Shown here piece by piece: positions 1 through 8,274 of a stretch of DNA of 24,309 nucleotides (the first letter of the stretch is position 1; every line of letters begins with the position of its first letter). The position numbers were made by a program, and so were the translations under genes. Below the pieces are notes generated by a model that worked only from the letters and a program-made list of their open reading frames with translations, was not told the origin of the DNA and made no database searches. Origin of the DNA: Prasinococcaceae sp. CCMP 1430 (lineage: Eukaryota; Prasinodermophyta; Palmophyllophyceae; Prasinococcales; Prasinococcaceae); the NCBI GenBank assembly GCA_013416795.1, contig RQSC01000602.1, positions 51,270 to 75,578 of the forward strand, read 5' to 3'.

Positions 1-507
1 GCGCGGGCGCGCGCGCGCGTGGCGCGCCCCCCAGCCCGGTCGGCGCCCTGGGTCTATCCGCTCGCGCCGCCCCCGAAACCGAAAGGCGGGAATTTGGTCG
101 CGAGTGCGCGCCGACGCGCGCGCCGAAACGCGCTCCGTCGAACGCGGAGAACGCATGCGGATCTCCATACGCGCCCGGCGACACTCTCGCGGAAGTCCGC
201 GGGCAAAAGCGTTTTTTTTTTGGTCCCCGCGCGCGCTCGCCCGTTTTCGCGCGCCGGCGGCTGGCCGGGCGCGCCCGCGCGGGGATGAGGTTTATCCACA
301 ACGAAGGGTCCACAAAATAACATACACGGAATTAAAAAATCTTGGTCTTATTGGTATTAGTACATCTCCTTTATTTCGTAACGCAGTACCTAAATGTGCT
401 CATCACGCGTTTTTGCGCGCGCTCGCCCCCGCGCGCGCGTTTGGGTCGCGGCGCGCGCGCGCGCGGGTGCGGAGAGGCGAGCGCGCGCGCGGCGAGGCGG
501 TGCGCAG
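1..507. other. Upstream region with AT-rich island
   Basis: No convincing coding region is seen here. Most of it is dominated by GC alternations, but about 288-412 is strikingly AT-rich for this window. Two E2F-like motifs occur, GGCGGGAATTT at 85-95 and TTTTCGCGCG at 244-253. This may be a promoter region, or intron and upstream sequence of the UBTD-like gene that follows. Open frames through it are low-complexity Ala/Arg strings typical of chance frames in GC-rich DNA. Confidence 0.4.
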
Positions 508-1010
508 GACGCCGCGCCGCTCGGCGAGCTCGACCTCGCGCCGCCGCACTGGACGGCGCCCGCCAGCAGCAAGCTGCGCAAGCCCTCCGACCTGGCCGCC
601 GCGCGCGACGAGTTCTGGGACACGGCACCCGCCTACGGGGGCGGCGAGGAGATATGGTGCGAGCGAGCGAGCGAGCGAGCGCCTCGGGTTCTAGCGTTTG
701 TTTTCTTTGTGGCGTGCGCATGCGCAGGTGTGCCAAGCGTGTCGCATTGCTGCCGCAGAGCCCGCCAGCCACGACAACGCGAGCGCCGCTAATCGCATAG
801 CTTCGCGCGCGGCGCTCCAACCGCAGGTTGGCGCTCAGGTCTGCGTCGGAGTTGGCGAGGGGCAACGACCTCGACATGGCGGAGGCCATCGTGGGCTCGG
901 CTGGCATCATCGCCGGCAAGCGCGGGCTCGCTGAATGCTACGACGAGCTCGGACGAAAGTACGAGCTGCCGGAGTACGTGCTCAGTGACCCGGACAACTT
1001 GCTCGGATGA
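508..1010 (+). CDS. UBTD1/2-type N-domain protein (ubiquitin-domain partner), 3' exons
   Basis: Two exons are supported, 508..656 and 827..1010, joined across a GT-AG intron (657-826) that splits the Trp codon of the EIW motif. The spliced protein carries the signature of the N-terminal domain of UBTD1/UBTD2 (DC-UbP): KLRKPSDL, then RDEFWDTAPAYGG, EEIW, a helix, and LAECYDELGRKYELPEYVL. That domain is known to bind ubiquitin-pathway enzymes. The stop codon follows directly after the domain, so the C-terminal ubiquitin-like domain of the animal proteins is absent; I believe short plant relatives are built the same way. The 5' end is unresolved: an acceptor CGCAG ends at 507, and an in-frame ATG at 394 would add only Arg/Ala-rich sequence. 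The family call is firm; the start is not. Confidence 0.82.
657..826 (+). other. Spliceosomal intron in UBTD-like gene
   Basis: Donor ATATG|GTGCGAG and acceptor CCGCAG|GTTGG. The intron is phase 2 and begins with a (GCGA)n run. Removing it restores the conserved EIW-x-AL stretch of the UBTD N-domain. Confidence 0.8.
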
Positions 1011-1603
1011 GCAAGAGCGCAAGCACAACGCCCTCACACCGGCGTGCTCTTGGGCGCGTGCGCCTTTGTGTCACACGGCGTGCGTGCGCGCGGCAGACAA
1101 TTCACGTACGCAGCGTGCACCCATGCCCACGAGCAAGGGCGTGCACGGGCACTCGGAGGACAGCTGCTGCAGATAGCTACTAGCTGGAGAGAGGATAGCT
1201 AATACAGAGTTGCGGATGCAGCAAATAATAGGAAGAGGGCGCACGAATTCACCACAGTAGCACTGGCAGAGTAGACTCGGAGACGGCATCCTGCGACCAC
1301 CCAACCCCGCCACGCGCGCGCGCGGACGCGTGTGCGCAGATACGCGCCCGTCCGTGCGCTTCAACCCCTCCCAGGCCTCGGCAGCGTGCCCCCCCCCCCC
1401 CTAGCTAGGTGCACTGGCAGGTCGTTTGATGAGCGCTTCATACAGACTGTACAGTACAGTATTGAGGTGAACCGTAACATTGGTAGGGTTTAAAGTCGTG
1501 ACACGCACTCGATGCGCACGCGACGAGCGAGAGTGCGCTCGCGCGGGGCGGTGCCACAGGGGGGCACGGCGGCAGCGGTGGCGGGCGGGGCAGGCAGGGG
1601 GGG
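1011..1603. other. Intergenic region
   Basis: No gene is recognised. It holds the 3' flank of the UBTD-like gene, a C homopolymer of about 13 near 1389-1402 followed by CTAGCTAG, and a comparatively AT-balanced stretch at 1430-1500 that may include the promoter of the aminotransferase fusion gene. I see no confident TATA box or poly(A) signal. Confidence 0.4.
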
Positions 1604-4409
1604 ATGCATGCGGGCGTCGCAGTAGCGCGAGCGCTCGCCGAGCACGCGCGCGCCTGCGCGCGTGCGCTCGCGCGCGATGCGCCGCAAGCCGCGGCCGCGG
1701 CCGCGTGCGCCCGCGGCCTCGCGGACGCCCGTGGGTGTGCTCCCCTTCCCGCGCCCCCCGCATCGGCGCTCCCGCTTGCCGGCACGCGCTGGTCCGTGCA
1801 CGCGCGCGCATTCGCCGCTTCCGCAGCCACAGCTGCTCCGGGCGGCGTCGCCGCCGAGGAGGATCCGTGGGCGATCCACTATGCGGCGGCCGCGCGAGCG
1901 CGAGCGGGCGAGGACGTGCTCCTGTTGGGCATGGGCGTGCCCGACACGCCGACCTCGCCCGCTGTGCGCGCGGCGGCGGCTGCAGCGCTCGATGCGCCAG
2001 GCGGCGAGGGCTACGCGCCTGCCATGGGCGACGAGCGCCTGCGCGCGGCCGTCGTGGCGTCGATGGGCGCTGACGCGGCCTCGACGTCGGTGTGCGTGAC
2101 GCCCGGCGCGCAGACAGCGCTCTACATGGCGCTGCACGTGGCCGTCGCGCGCGCTGGCGACTCCGCGCCGCTGGTGATGACACCCGCTCCCGCGTACGCC
2201 ACATACGAGCACACCATCGCCATGGCCGGCGGCGAAATGGCCCGCGTGGAGACGGACGAGGATGCGGGCTTCGCCCTGCACGTGAGCGACCTGACCGCGG
2301 GGCTGGACGCCGCACGCGCGGCCGGGCGCTCCGTGGCGGCCGTCCTCCTGACCAATCCGCACAATCCCACCGGCAACGTACTGTCGCGAGAGTTGCTCGC
2401 GGTTGGCGCGCTGTGCGAGGCGGCTGGCGCGATGCTCATCGTCGACGAGGTGTACGCGCCACTCGTGTTTGGGGCTTCCGGCCGTGATGGGGGAGGCTTT
2501 GCCCCCGTGGCGTCGGTCCCCGAGCTCGCGCGCCACGCGTTTGCGGTAGGGAGCCTTAGCAAGGCTGGGCTGCGGCCGGGATGGCGCGTGGGCTGGCTCG
2601 CGGCGCCTGTCGTCGCCGAGGCGGAGGTGGAGGCGCTTTCCAAAGCAGTGCTCTTCGGCACATCGCCAGCCGCGCAGGCGGCGGCGCTGACTGCGATGCC
2701 CCTCGTCGCGCCTGGCAACGCGGAGGCGCGACGGTACGCCGCACGCGCACGCGCGCTCGCCGAGGCGCTCGCTGGCGCCGAGGCGGCGTATGACCTCGGC
2801 GAGGGCAGCGACAATGTGGGGCTGGTCCACCTTCACGCGCCACGCGGGGGGCTCTTTGCGATGGTCCGCGTGCGTGCCTGCGGCGCGGCCAGTGGCGAGG
2901 AGTTCGCCTCGCGGCTGCTGGAGGACCACGGCGTGTCTGTGCTACCGGGCGGCGCGTTCGGCGCGCCCGACTGGGTGCGCGTGGGCCTGCTCGCGGACGA
3001 GGCGGGGATGGCGCGTGCGGGCGCAGCCATTGCGGCCACAGCCAAGTCCTTCGCGTGCGAGGGGGTGGCATCAAGGAGGAGCAGCGCGGAGAGGGACGAG
3101 TCGAATGCTCGAGCCCAAGGGCGCGCAGGCGAAGCGATGGCCCAGGAGCCTGCGCGCGGCGCCGTGGTTGTTGGCGGAGCTGCTCACGCCGCGTGGGCGC
3201 GCGAGATGCATGCGCACCTCCAGCGACAGTTGCCTCGCGCGCAGATCGCGCTGTGGACTGAGGACCAGCAGGGAGAAACAAGCATGCATGGTACGTGCGT
3301 CAGGGGCAGCGCAGTGATGCCGCGCTCGATCGAGTGGAGCCGTGCTGCTCTTGCTGTACCTTTTCTGACACACGTCCCGACGCTCGTGTTCATACGAATG
3401 CGCACATCGAAAGGCGCGCTGGATGCGGTGCGTGGCGCGCAGGCGGTTTTCGCCTGGGACCCCCCACGCGGACTGTGGGATACTCCAGAGGTCGCGCAAG
3501 CGTCACAGCTGGCACTGGTGCAGGCGTTGGGAGTGGGCGTGGATTGCCTCGCACGCGGCGGGGCTCCACCTCCTCGCGCTACGATAGCGCGAGTTGTAGA
3601 CGAGCATGCGGGGGCGCGATATGCGCGCTACGTTCTCGCGGCCGCGCTCGCGCACTGCGCGGGCATGGGCCCCGACGCACGCCGCGGCAAACGCGCACCG
3701 ACGATGGACCCAGCTGAGTGCGCGGTGGGTGTAATGGGCAGCGGCGCTTTCGGCACCGCTGCTGCGGAGGCGCTCGCCGACGCGGGCTTCGATGTCGCGG
3801 TGTGGTCAAGAAAGACGGCGCCGAGGTGCGCGGCCGACGTTGAGGTGATGCTCGGCCCCAGGCGCATGGGCGCATTCCTGGCGCGCACACGCGTGCTTGT
3901 GCTCGCGCTGCCCGCAGTCCCCGCCACCATTGGCCTGGTGGCCGAGCCGGAGCTACGCGCGCTACAGGCGGGCGGCTGTGTTATCAACGTCGGTAGGGGC
4001 GAGGGTGCGCATGCACGCGCGGAGTGCGCGCGCGTGCGAATGTCGTGTGCGCTTGGTTACAGCGTGTGTCTGCGAGCGGGCGAGCGGGCGCGCGCGCGCG
4101 TGGTGCCCATGCTCATGTGTTGTCCACCGCTGACATCTTCGACCCACCTCGAACGCACGATTGAAAGTGCTCTGCACCGACGGCCTTCTGGCCGCGCTCA
4201 GCTCGGGCCACCTGTCGTCAGCAACGCTCGACGTCACATCTCCTGAGCCGCTGCCGCCGGGCCACGCGCTTCTTGCTCATCCTCGCGTGTGCGTGACGCC
4301 GCACGTCGCTGGCGTCAGCACCGCTGCCGACACCGCAGCAATCGTTGCTTCTGACTGGAAGCGCGTCATGGCCGGTGGCATGCCAGCGCATCCCGTCGCG
4401 CCTTGGTAG
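1604..4409 (+). CDS. Fusion: class I/II aminotransferase + GhrA-like D-2-hydroxyacid dehydrogenase
   Basis: Proposed exons are 1604..3290, 3414..4004 and 4168..4409, giving 839 residues. Residues 1-80 are Ala/Arg-rich and may be a targeting peptide. Residues about 84-490 form a fold-type I PLP aminotransferase: NPHNPTG from N251, DEVY at 281-284, Schiff-base Lys320 in SLSKAGLRPGWRVGW, and substrate-carboxylate Arg459 in DWVRVGLL. The closest family I can recall is arginine:pyruvate transaminase AruH (shared AW-IHY, LLL, GGLF and HGVSVL blocks). After a linker of about 30 residues comes a GhrA-type 2-ketoacid reductase: GSGAFG at about 671-676, and catalytic Arg757 (GRGE), Glu786 (SPEPLPP) and His805 (TPHVAG). 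There is no stop and no room for a promoter between the halves. The protein probably converts an amino acid to its 2-oxo acid and then reduces it with NAD(P)H to a D-2-hydroxy acid. The substrate is unknown. A separate start at Met 3137 cannot be excluded without transcripts. Confidence 0.8.
3291..3413 (+). other. Probable intron 1 of the fusion gene
   Basis: Donor CATG|GTACGT, acceptor CGAAAG|GCG. It is phase 1 and 123 nt long. It contains CTGAC and a pyrimidine-rich stretch, and lies where the insert interrupts the GhrA alignment (between IALWTEDQ and AVFAWDPP). The length is a multiple of three and no stop occurs, so retention would stay in frame; the call rests on splice motifs and homology. 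Confidence 0.6.
4005..4167 (+). other. Intron 2 of the fusion gene
   Basis: Donor GAGG|GTGCGC, acceptor TTGAAAG|TGC, phase 1. Splicing joins INVGRGE to VLCTDGLLAAL, reproducing the uninterrupted conserved block of D-2-hydroxyacid dehydrogenases. The acceptor has the same GAAAG ending as intron 1. Confidence 0.8.
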
Positions 4410-4713
4410 GGCGCGACTTGCGCGTAAATCCCATCGAAAGCGAGGCCACATGCGCGCCCAGCCACGCACGCTCTGCGCGTGTGCACATATGCGTGCGCAT
4501 GCCTCGCGCTGCGAGCTGCCTGCCCGCGACCCACCCTGCCTGCACGACGGACGCCGCAATGGAGCTCTGGCGCTGGCGTGTAACAATGGCACTTATTCAC
4601 GCGTAGAAGCGCACCTCCAGGGCCCTCCCCATGCAGCGCACATCTCAGTAGCGCGCTACGCAACCTCGCGCTTGCGTCTTCTCGTACTGTAATCGCACCC
4701 TTAGCTGCTGCTC
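4410..4713. other. Convergent intergenic spacer
   Basis: It separates the stop codons of the fusion gene (+) and the methyltransferase gene (-). I see no coding potential or RNA gene; it presumably holds both 3' UTRs. Confidence 0.4.
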
Positions 4714-6343
4714 TCAGTAGAAGGTGTCGACACCGAGGTGCGCGTCATCGCCATGTTGGGTCAGCAAGTTGTACTGCTCGATGTTTGCAGGGCTCTCGAA
4801 GTCCTCCTCATCCCACTGGGCGTTGGCTGCCTCGTCGTGTTCGTACTGCTTCGTGTCAGCATCCTGTGTCTGATCGTTCGCAACATCCGTCCCCCTAGGC
4901 CTCTGGGTCAGCAACTCTTCTTCGGCCTCTCTGCAGGTCTGGTTGAGCGTCTCATTTTTTCGGTCGTGTTCCTCCTTGAGTCTGTCGGCGTGGTCAGGAT
5001 TGATGCACTTGTCGAACATGCTGTCCACTCCCTTCCTTGGCTGACCGATACCCATGTTTGATCGAACATCACGCAACACATCGATGTACCGGTAGAATAG
5101 CGACGACTGCGCGCCAAAGAGCCCGTCGCGCGAACTTCGATTCGCACTGCTGAGGTTCACGCATGGAGGCCCGGCGAGGATCAGATGTGGCAGCCCGTAT
5201 TCCTTGATCAGCTCCTCCACCCCTTCTTCCTGCCACGCTCGCCCGGTGATGCTCCCTTTCGGAACGAGCTGCGTCTTCTTCCCCGAGGCGAGATGGCGCC
5301 AGCTGACGACAGCTTCAGCATTCTTGTCGATCTCGCTGGTTACCAAGGTCTTGACTCTGATGCCAAGTTGGTCCAGCGCGACCGACGCTGCCCCGATCCC
5401 GTCGAAAAGGCTCCACACGACCAAGCCGCCCTTGGTCGACCCCTTGGGATACTTCCTCTTGACCCAGTCTTCATCAGTCATCCTTGCCAGCGGGCGAAGC
5501 ACGAAGACGGCTGTTCCGACGTGCCAAGATCGCCCGAGCAGGCCTCGAGCGATCGGCTCAGACAAGCCCATCGTGGCGCCGCGGGGGAACCCCATGAGCT
5601 GCTCGAGCTTGCGTGCGTAGATGTTCCTGTAGAAGGTGGCGTTGCCGATGAAGTTGGCATCAGCACTCTCAGGTATCAAGAGATACTGGCGCACAGTGCT
5701 CGAAGCCTGGCGCTTGACAACGCCCTCCTTCGTTTTCACGTCGAAATGGAGAGACTTCAACGTCTCCCCTGCCGCGAGATGAAGATTGATCCTTGTTAGT
5801 TTCTTGTTCTCGAGCCCTCTGCTGCAGGGACAGCACAGCGCTGGCGTGCGTTGTGGTTTGGATGCGCGTGCGGTAAGAGTCCAGTCAGCGCGCAGAGCAG
5901 TCAGCGTTCGCTCGAGGTGCACCGCCAGCGCTCTGCCACAACGTACGCAGTTTGAAGTCTTCTGGCAACGAGGAAACGTTGGACAGAATGTCGATGATTT
6001 CCTTGTGCTTCTGAGCACCAAAGTCTCGATTGCGCCCCCACGCTTCTCCTGTGACCTTCTTGATCGAAGTGTGGCCGCGAAGGTTCGTTGCGAACCAACG
6101 CTTCCTCATCAACAGCCCGCCATGGTGGACTGCGTCGAGTATCTCCCCCTTTTCGCCCACTGCGCGCCGCATCAGGTCCAGATCGTCCTGCTGCTCCTTC
6201 TTGGTGCCCGGGTACACGTTTTCCACGACAGTGACTGGTCCCTCCGGGTTCGCCGTTGGCGACTCACCGAACGCCCGCTGGGCGTCCATCAAGCGCTTGA
6301 AGGCGTTTGGCTTGCCATCTGGGAGCACCTCCTCAGTGGCCAT
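4714..6343 (-). CDS. DRM-type (permuted) cytosine-5 DNA methyltransferase
   Basis: This is a C5-cytosine DNA methyltransferase with circularly permuted motifs in DRM order. In transcript order: ENV (motif VI, E41), MRKRWFATNL (VIII), LEQLMGFPRG (IX), LLGRSWHVG (X), then SLFDGIGA (I, around D271), EID (II), LAGPPCVNLSSANRS with catalytic Cys351 (IV) and SSLFYRYIDVLRDVR (V). Plant DRM2 shows the same rearrangement and the same GxPCxNL...NR, G.E.SSLF pattern; this protein has GPPC where DRM2 has GSPC. No UBA domain is visible. An acidic tail of about 100 residues follows the catalytic domain. A phase-consistent model is 4714..5816 plus 5947..6343 (499 residues), but the frame stays open upstream to 6574 with sequence that looks coding, so the true start is probably further up. 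Base composition is clearly less GC-rich than the flanks, suggesting a different origin. Confidence 0.8.
5817..5946 (-). other. Tentative intron in the DRM-like gene
   Basis: The reading frame must change between FKLR and GLENKK. On the minus strand, donor C|GTACGT (5946) and acceptor GCAGAG|GG (5817) are both phase 1 and flank a CTGAC branch-like motif. A second donor, G|GTGCAC, would also fit. The exact junctions are unproven. Confidence 0.5.
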
Positions 6344-6583
6344 GCGCTTGCCCCGGGTGTCTGCCAAGGACGTCGTGCCAAAGAGTGCCTGCACTGCGCG
6401 GTCCTCGTCATCGTTGTGCTGTACGTACGCATGGCCATCGAGGCAATCTGTCAGCGCGGGCCCAGCGGATGGCAGTAGTAACAAGGGTGCGATTACAGTG
6501 AATGCAGACGCAAGCGCAAGATGCAGCGGATGGCGAAGGGGCTGCCAGGGCGGACATGTGGGTGAAAGGCACAAACATGTCGC

Positions 6584-6623
6584 AAACCCTAAACCCTAAC
6601 CCTAACCCTAACCTAGTTAGGGT
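6584..6623. repeat. Interstitial telomeric repeat with head-to-head junction
   Basis: Two AAACCCT units and two AACCCT units run left to right and end in a perfect 8-bp inverted repeat, ACCCTAAC-CTA-GTTAGGGT. This is a short internal telomere-like array (TTTAGGG and TTAGGG types mixed) whose orientation flips at 6613-6615. It lies between the divergent methyltransferase and Gag ORFs. Confidence 0.85.
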
Positions 6624-6896
6624 ACACAGGCAGGGTTCAGGCGATCTTATCCGCCGCGCGGTTCCCCGAGCGGAATCTTGCGCGTACGCGCGCGTGCGCT
6701 GCGCGCACGCGCCGCAACGGTAAGATCGGGGCCCCTCTCGCTAGGAGCCACACTTGAGACGTTCCACAGCACTCCTTGTGTCACCCCCTCCCCTCTAGCG
6801 CGCTCTAGAGGCACCTTACTCCCCTCATTGGAGGACAGAAGCCGGGGCGTGCGCAGCGCGCGCTGCACACGCATCCCCCTGCGCCGCACCGCCGCT
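6624..6896. other. Region upstream of gag, possible LTR or leader remnant
   Basis: No gene is seen. It contains an inverted repeat CCTCTAG-CGCGCT-CTAGAGG (6794-6813) and lies directly before the Gag start codon. It could be the remains of a 5' LTR and leader, but I found no matching LTR copy, TG...CA ends or clear tRNA primer-binding site in the window. Confidence 0.3.
6794..6813. repeat. 7-bp arm hairpin upstream of gag
   Basis: Perfect arms CCTCTAG and CTAGAGG flank a six-base loop. It is short enough to be chance; its position in the presumed retroelement leader is the only reason to record it. Confidence 0.5.
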
Positions 6897-8204
6897 ATGG
6901 CTGCCGACGACGCAACCACCCCCCAGGCGCCCACCACGCGGCAGGCTACGGCTGCTGCGCAGCGCCTGGACACTCTGGAGACGACCCAGGCCGCCCAGCA
7001 GGCGGCCCAGGCCGCTCACGCCACCCAGCTGAGCGAGCTGAGCGAGCTGCTCGCCTACCAGCAGCTGGAGACTCAACGGCTGCAAGAGGCGCTCACCCGC
7101 CTGCGTGCACCGCCCGACGCAGCCCCGTCTGCGGCGACGCCGTCCGCTGCGCCCTTGCCGGCACTGACGGCGCTCACCTCCCTGCCTGCCTCCCCCCAGG
7201 GGACGGTCAGGGGGCACGAGCAGCGCACCGCGGTCCATGACCGCGCTGCCGCACTCGCTGATGCGTTCCTCGCACACGCGGGCGACGCTCTGCAGAGCGC
7301 TGAGCAGCACACGGTGCGCACGGCGCTCTCTGCAGCTCTGGCGCGCCTACACCTGAACGAGGCGCCCACCGCTGCCCCTGTGGCCTTCTGCAAGGGCCAC
7401 GACGCCCACCTGCCCCAGGCGTTCGAGCCTACCGGCAGCCCCGACCAGCCCCGGCAGGTGGCCGACTTCATCTGCAAGGCCCGCAGGTACACTCGCCACC
7501 TGCGCCAACACTGGGCTGGCCACCGGGCAGGCGGCGTCCCTGATTCCGTCCTGATCCACGAGCTCAGTACGCGCCTCAAGGGTAGCGCTGCCACCTGGTA
7601 CTCCCTACGCGACGAGCGGCCGGGCGCCTTCTGCTCAGCAGACGGCCAGCCCTCTGTGCTGGCCTTCCTGGACGAGCTCAAGCTCCGCTATGTGGCCTCT
7701 GCATCGGCCCACGAGGACCTGCGCCGCTCCATGGAGGCATGCTCCCTCTTCCACGACTGTGGCAACAGTCTGGCTACGTACGTCGAGCGTCTGGAACAGG
7801 ACGCAGAGTACTACACCATCCTGGCCCCTCCAGGGCTCGCCCAGTCCCAGATCGACAGGGACGTGGTCAGGGCAGCGCTCAACAACCTCTCGACGCTCGT
7901 CCTGGACAAGCTCCACGCCAGGATGCCCAACACTCCCACCCTGGACATGGCAGCCGCGCGCGCCGTGTGCCGCGGGCGCGGCGGCCGCGTTCGAGTTCGC
8001 ATTCGAGTTTCGTTTTACGCGCGTGCGCGCGTTGATGGTCGGCGCACGGGGTCGCCACGCGTGCCGAGGTGGATGGGAAACACATGCTTGCTTGCTTACG
8101 GGCGGTGCCGTTCCCGCGGCCGCGCCCCGCGGCCATGGGGGTCAGGCGCACACGCGCGTTCGCGCCGGCCGCCAGCGGCCATGGCTCGTCGTGGTAGCTC
8201 GTGA
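6897..8204 (+). pseudogene. gag: Truncated Ty3-like retrotransposon Gag
   Basis: The ATG at 6897 opens a 435-codon frame. Residues about 14-70 are Gln/Ala/Leu-rich coiled coil, then a Pro/Ala linker. Residues about 170-340 resemble the retrotransposon Gag (Retrotrans_gag) core: FICKARRYTRHLRQHW, LSTRLKGSAATWYSLRDE, FLDELKLRY, then a SLATYVERLEQDAEYY block. After about 7965 (LDMAAARA) the frame turns into Arg/Gly-rich low complexity. No CCHC zinc knuckle, protease, reverse transcriptase or integrase follows; the next gene, on the opposite strand, ends 70 bp past the stop. I read this as a 3'-truncated element. The coding part shows no internal stop, so the insertion may be young or the ORF may be maintained. 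A domesticated gag-like host gene is the alternative. Confidence 0.7.
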
Positions 8205-8220
8205 AAAGGAAGGGGAGTGC

Positions 8221-8256
8221 GCGCTCGGCGCGCTCGGCGCGCTCGGCGCGCTCGGC
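8221..8256. repeat. 9-bp tandem repeat, four copies
   Basis: GCGCTCGGC is repeated four times in perfect register, followed by a degenerate copy. It sits between the degraded end of gag and the 3' end of the protease gene, possibly a slippage product. Confidence 0.9.
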
Positions 8257-8274
8257 GCCGCTCTCTCAGCTCGC

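Noticed and set aside
1490-2929. Long antisense frames opposite the aminotransferase
   Set aside because: Arg/His/Gly-rich mirror frames created by GC-rich codon bias; no family motif.
5185-5799. Plus-strand frame of 204 codons inside the methyltransferase
   Set aside because: Antisense to conserved C5-MTase motifs I-X.
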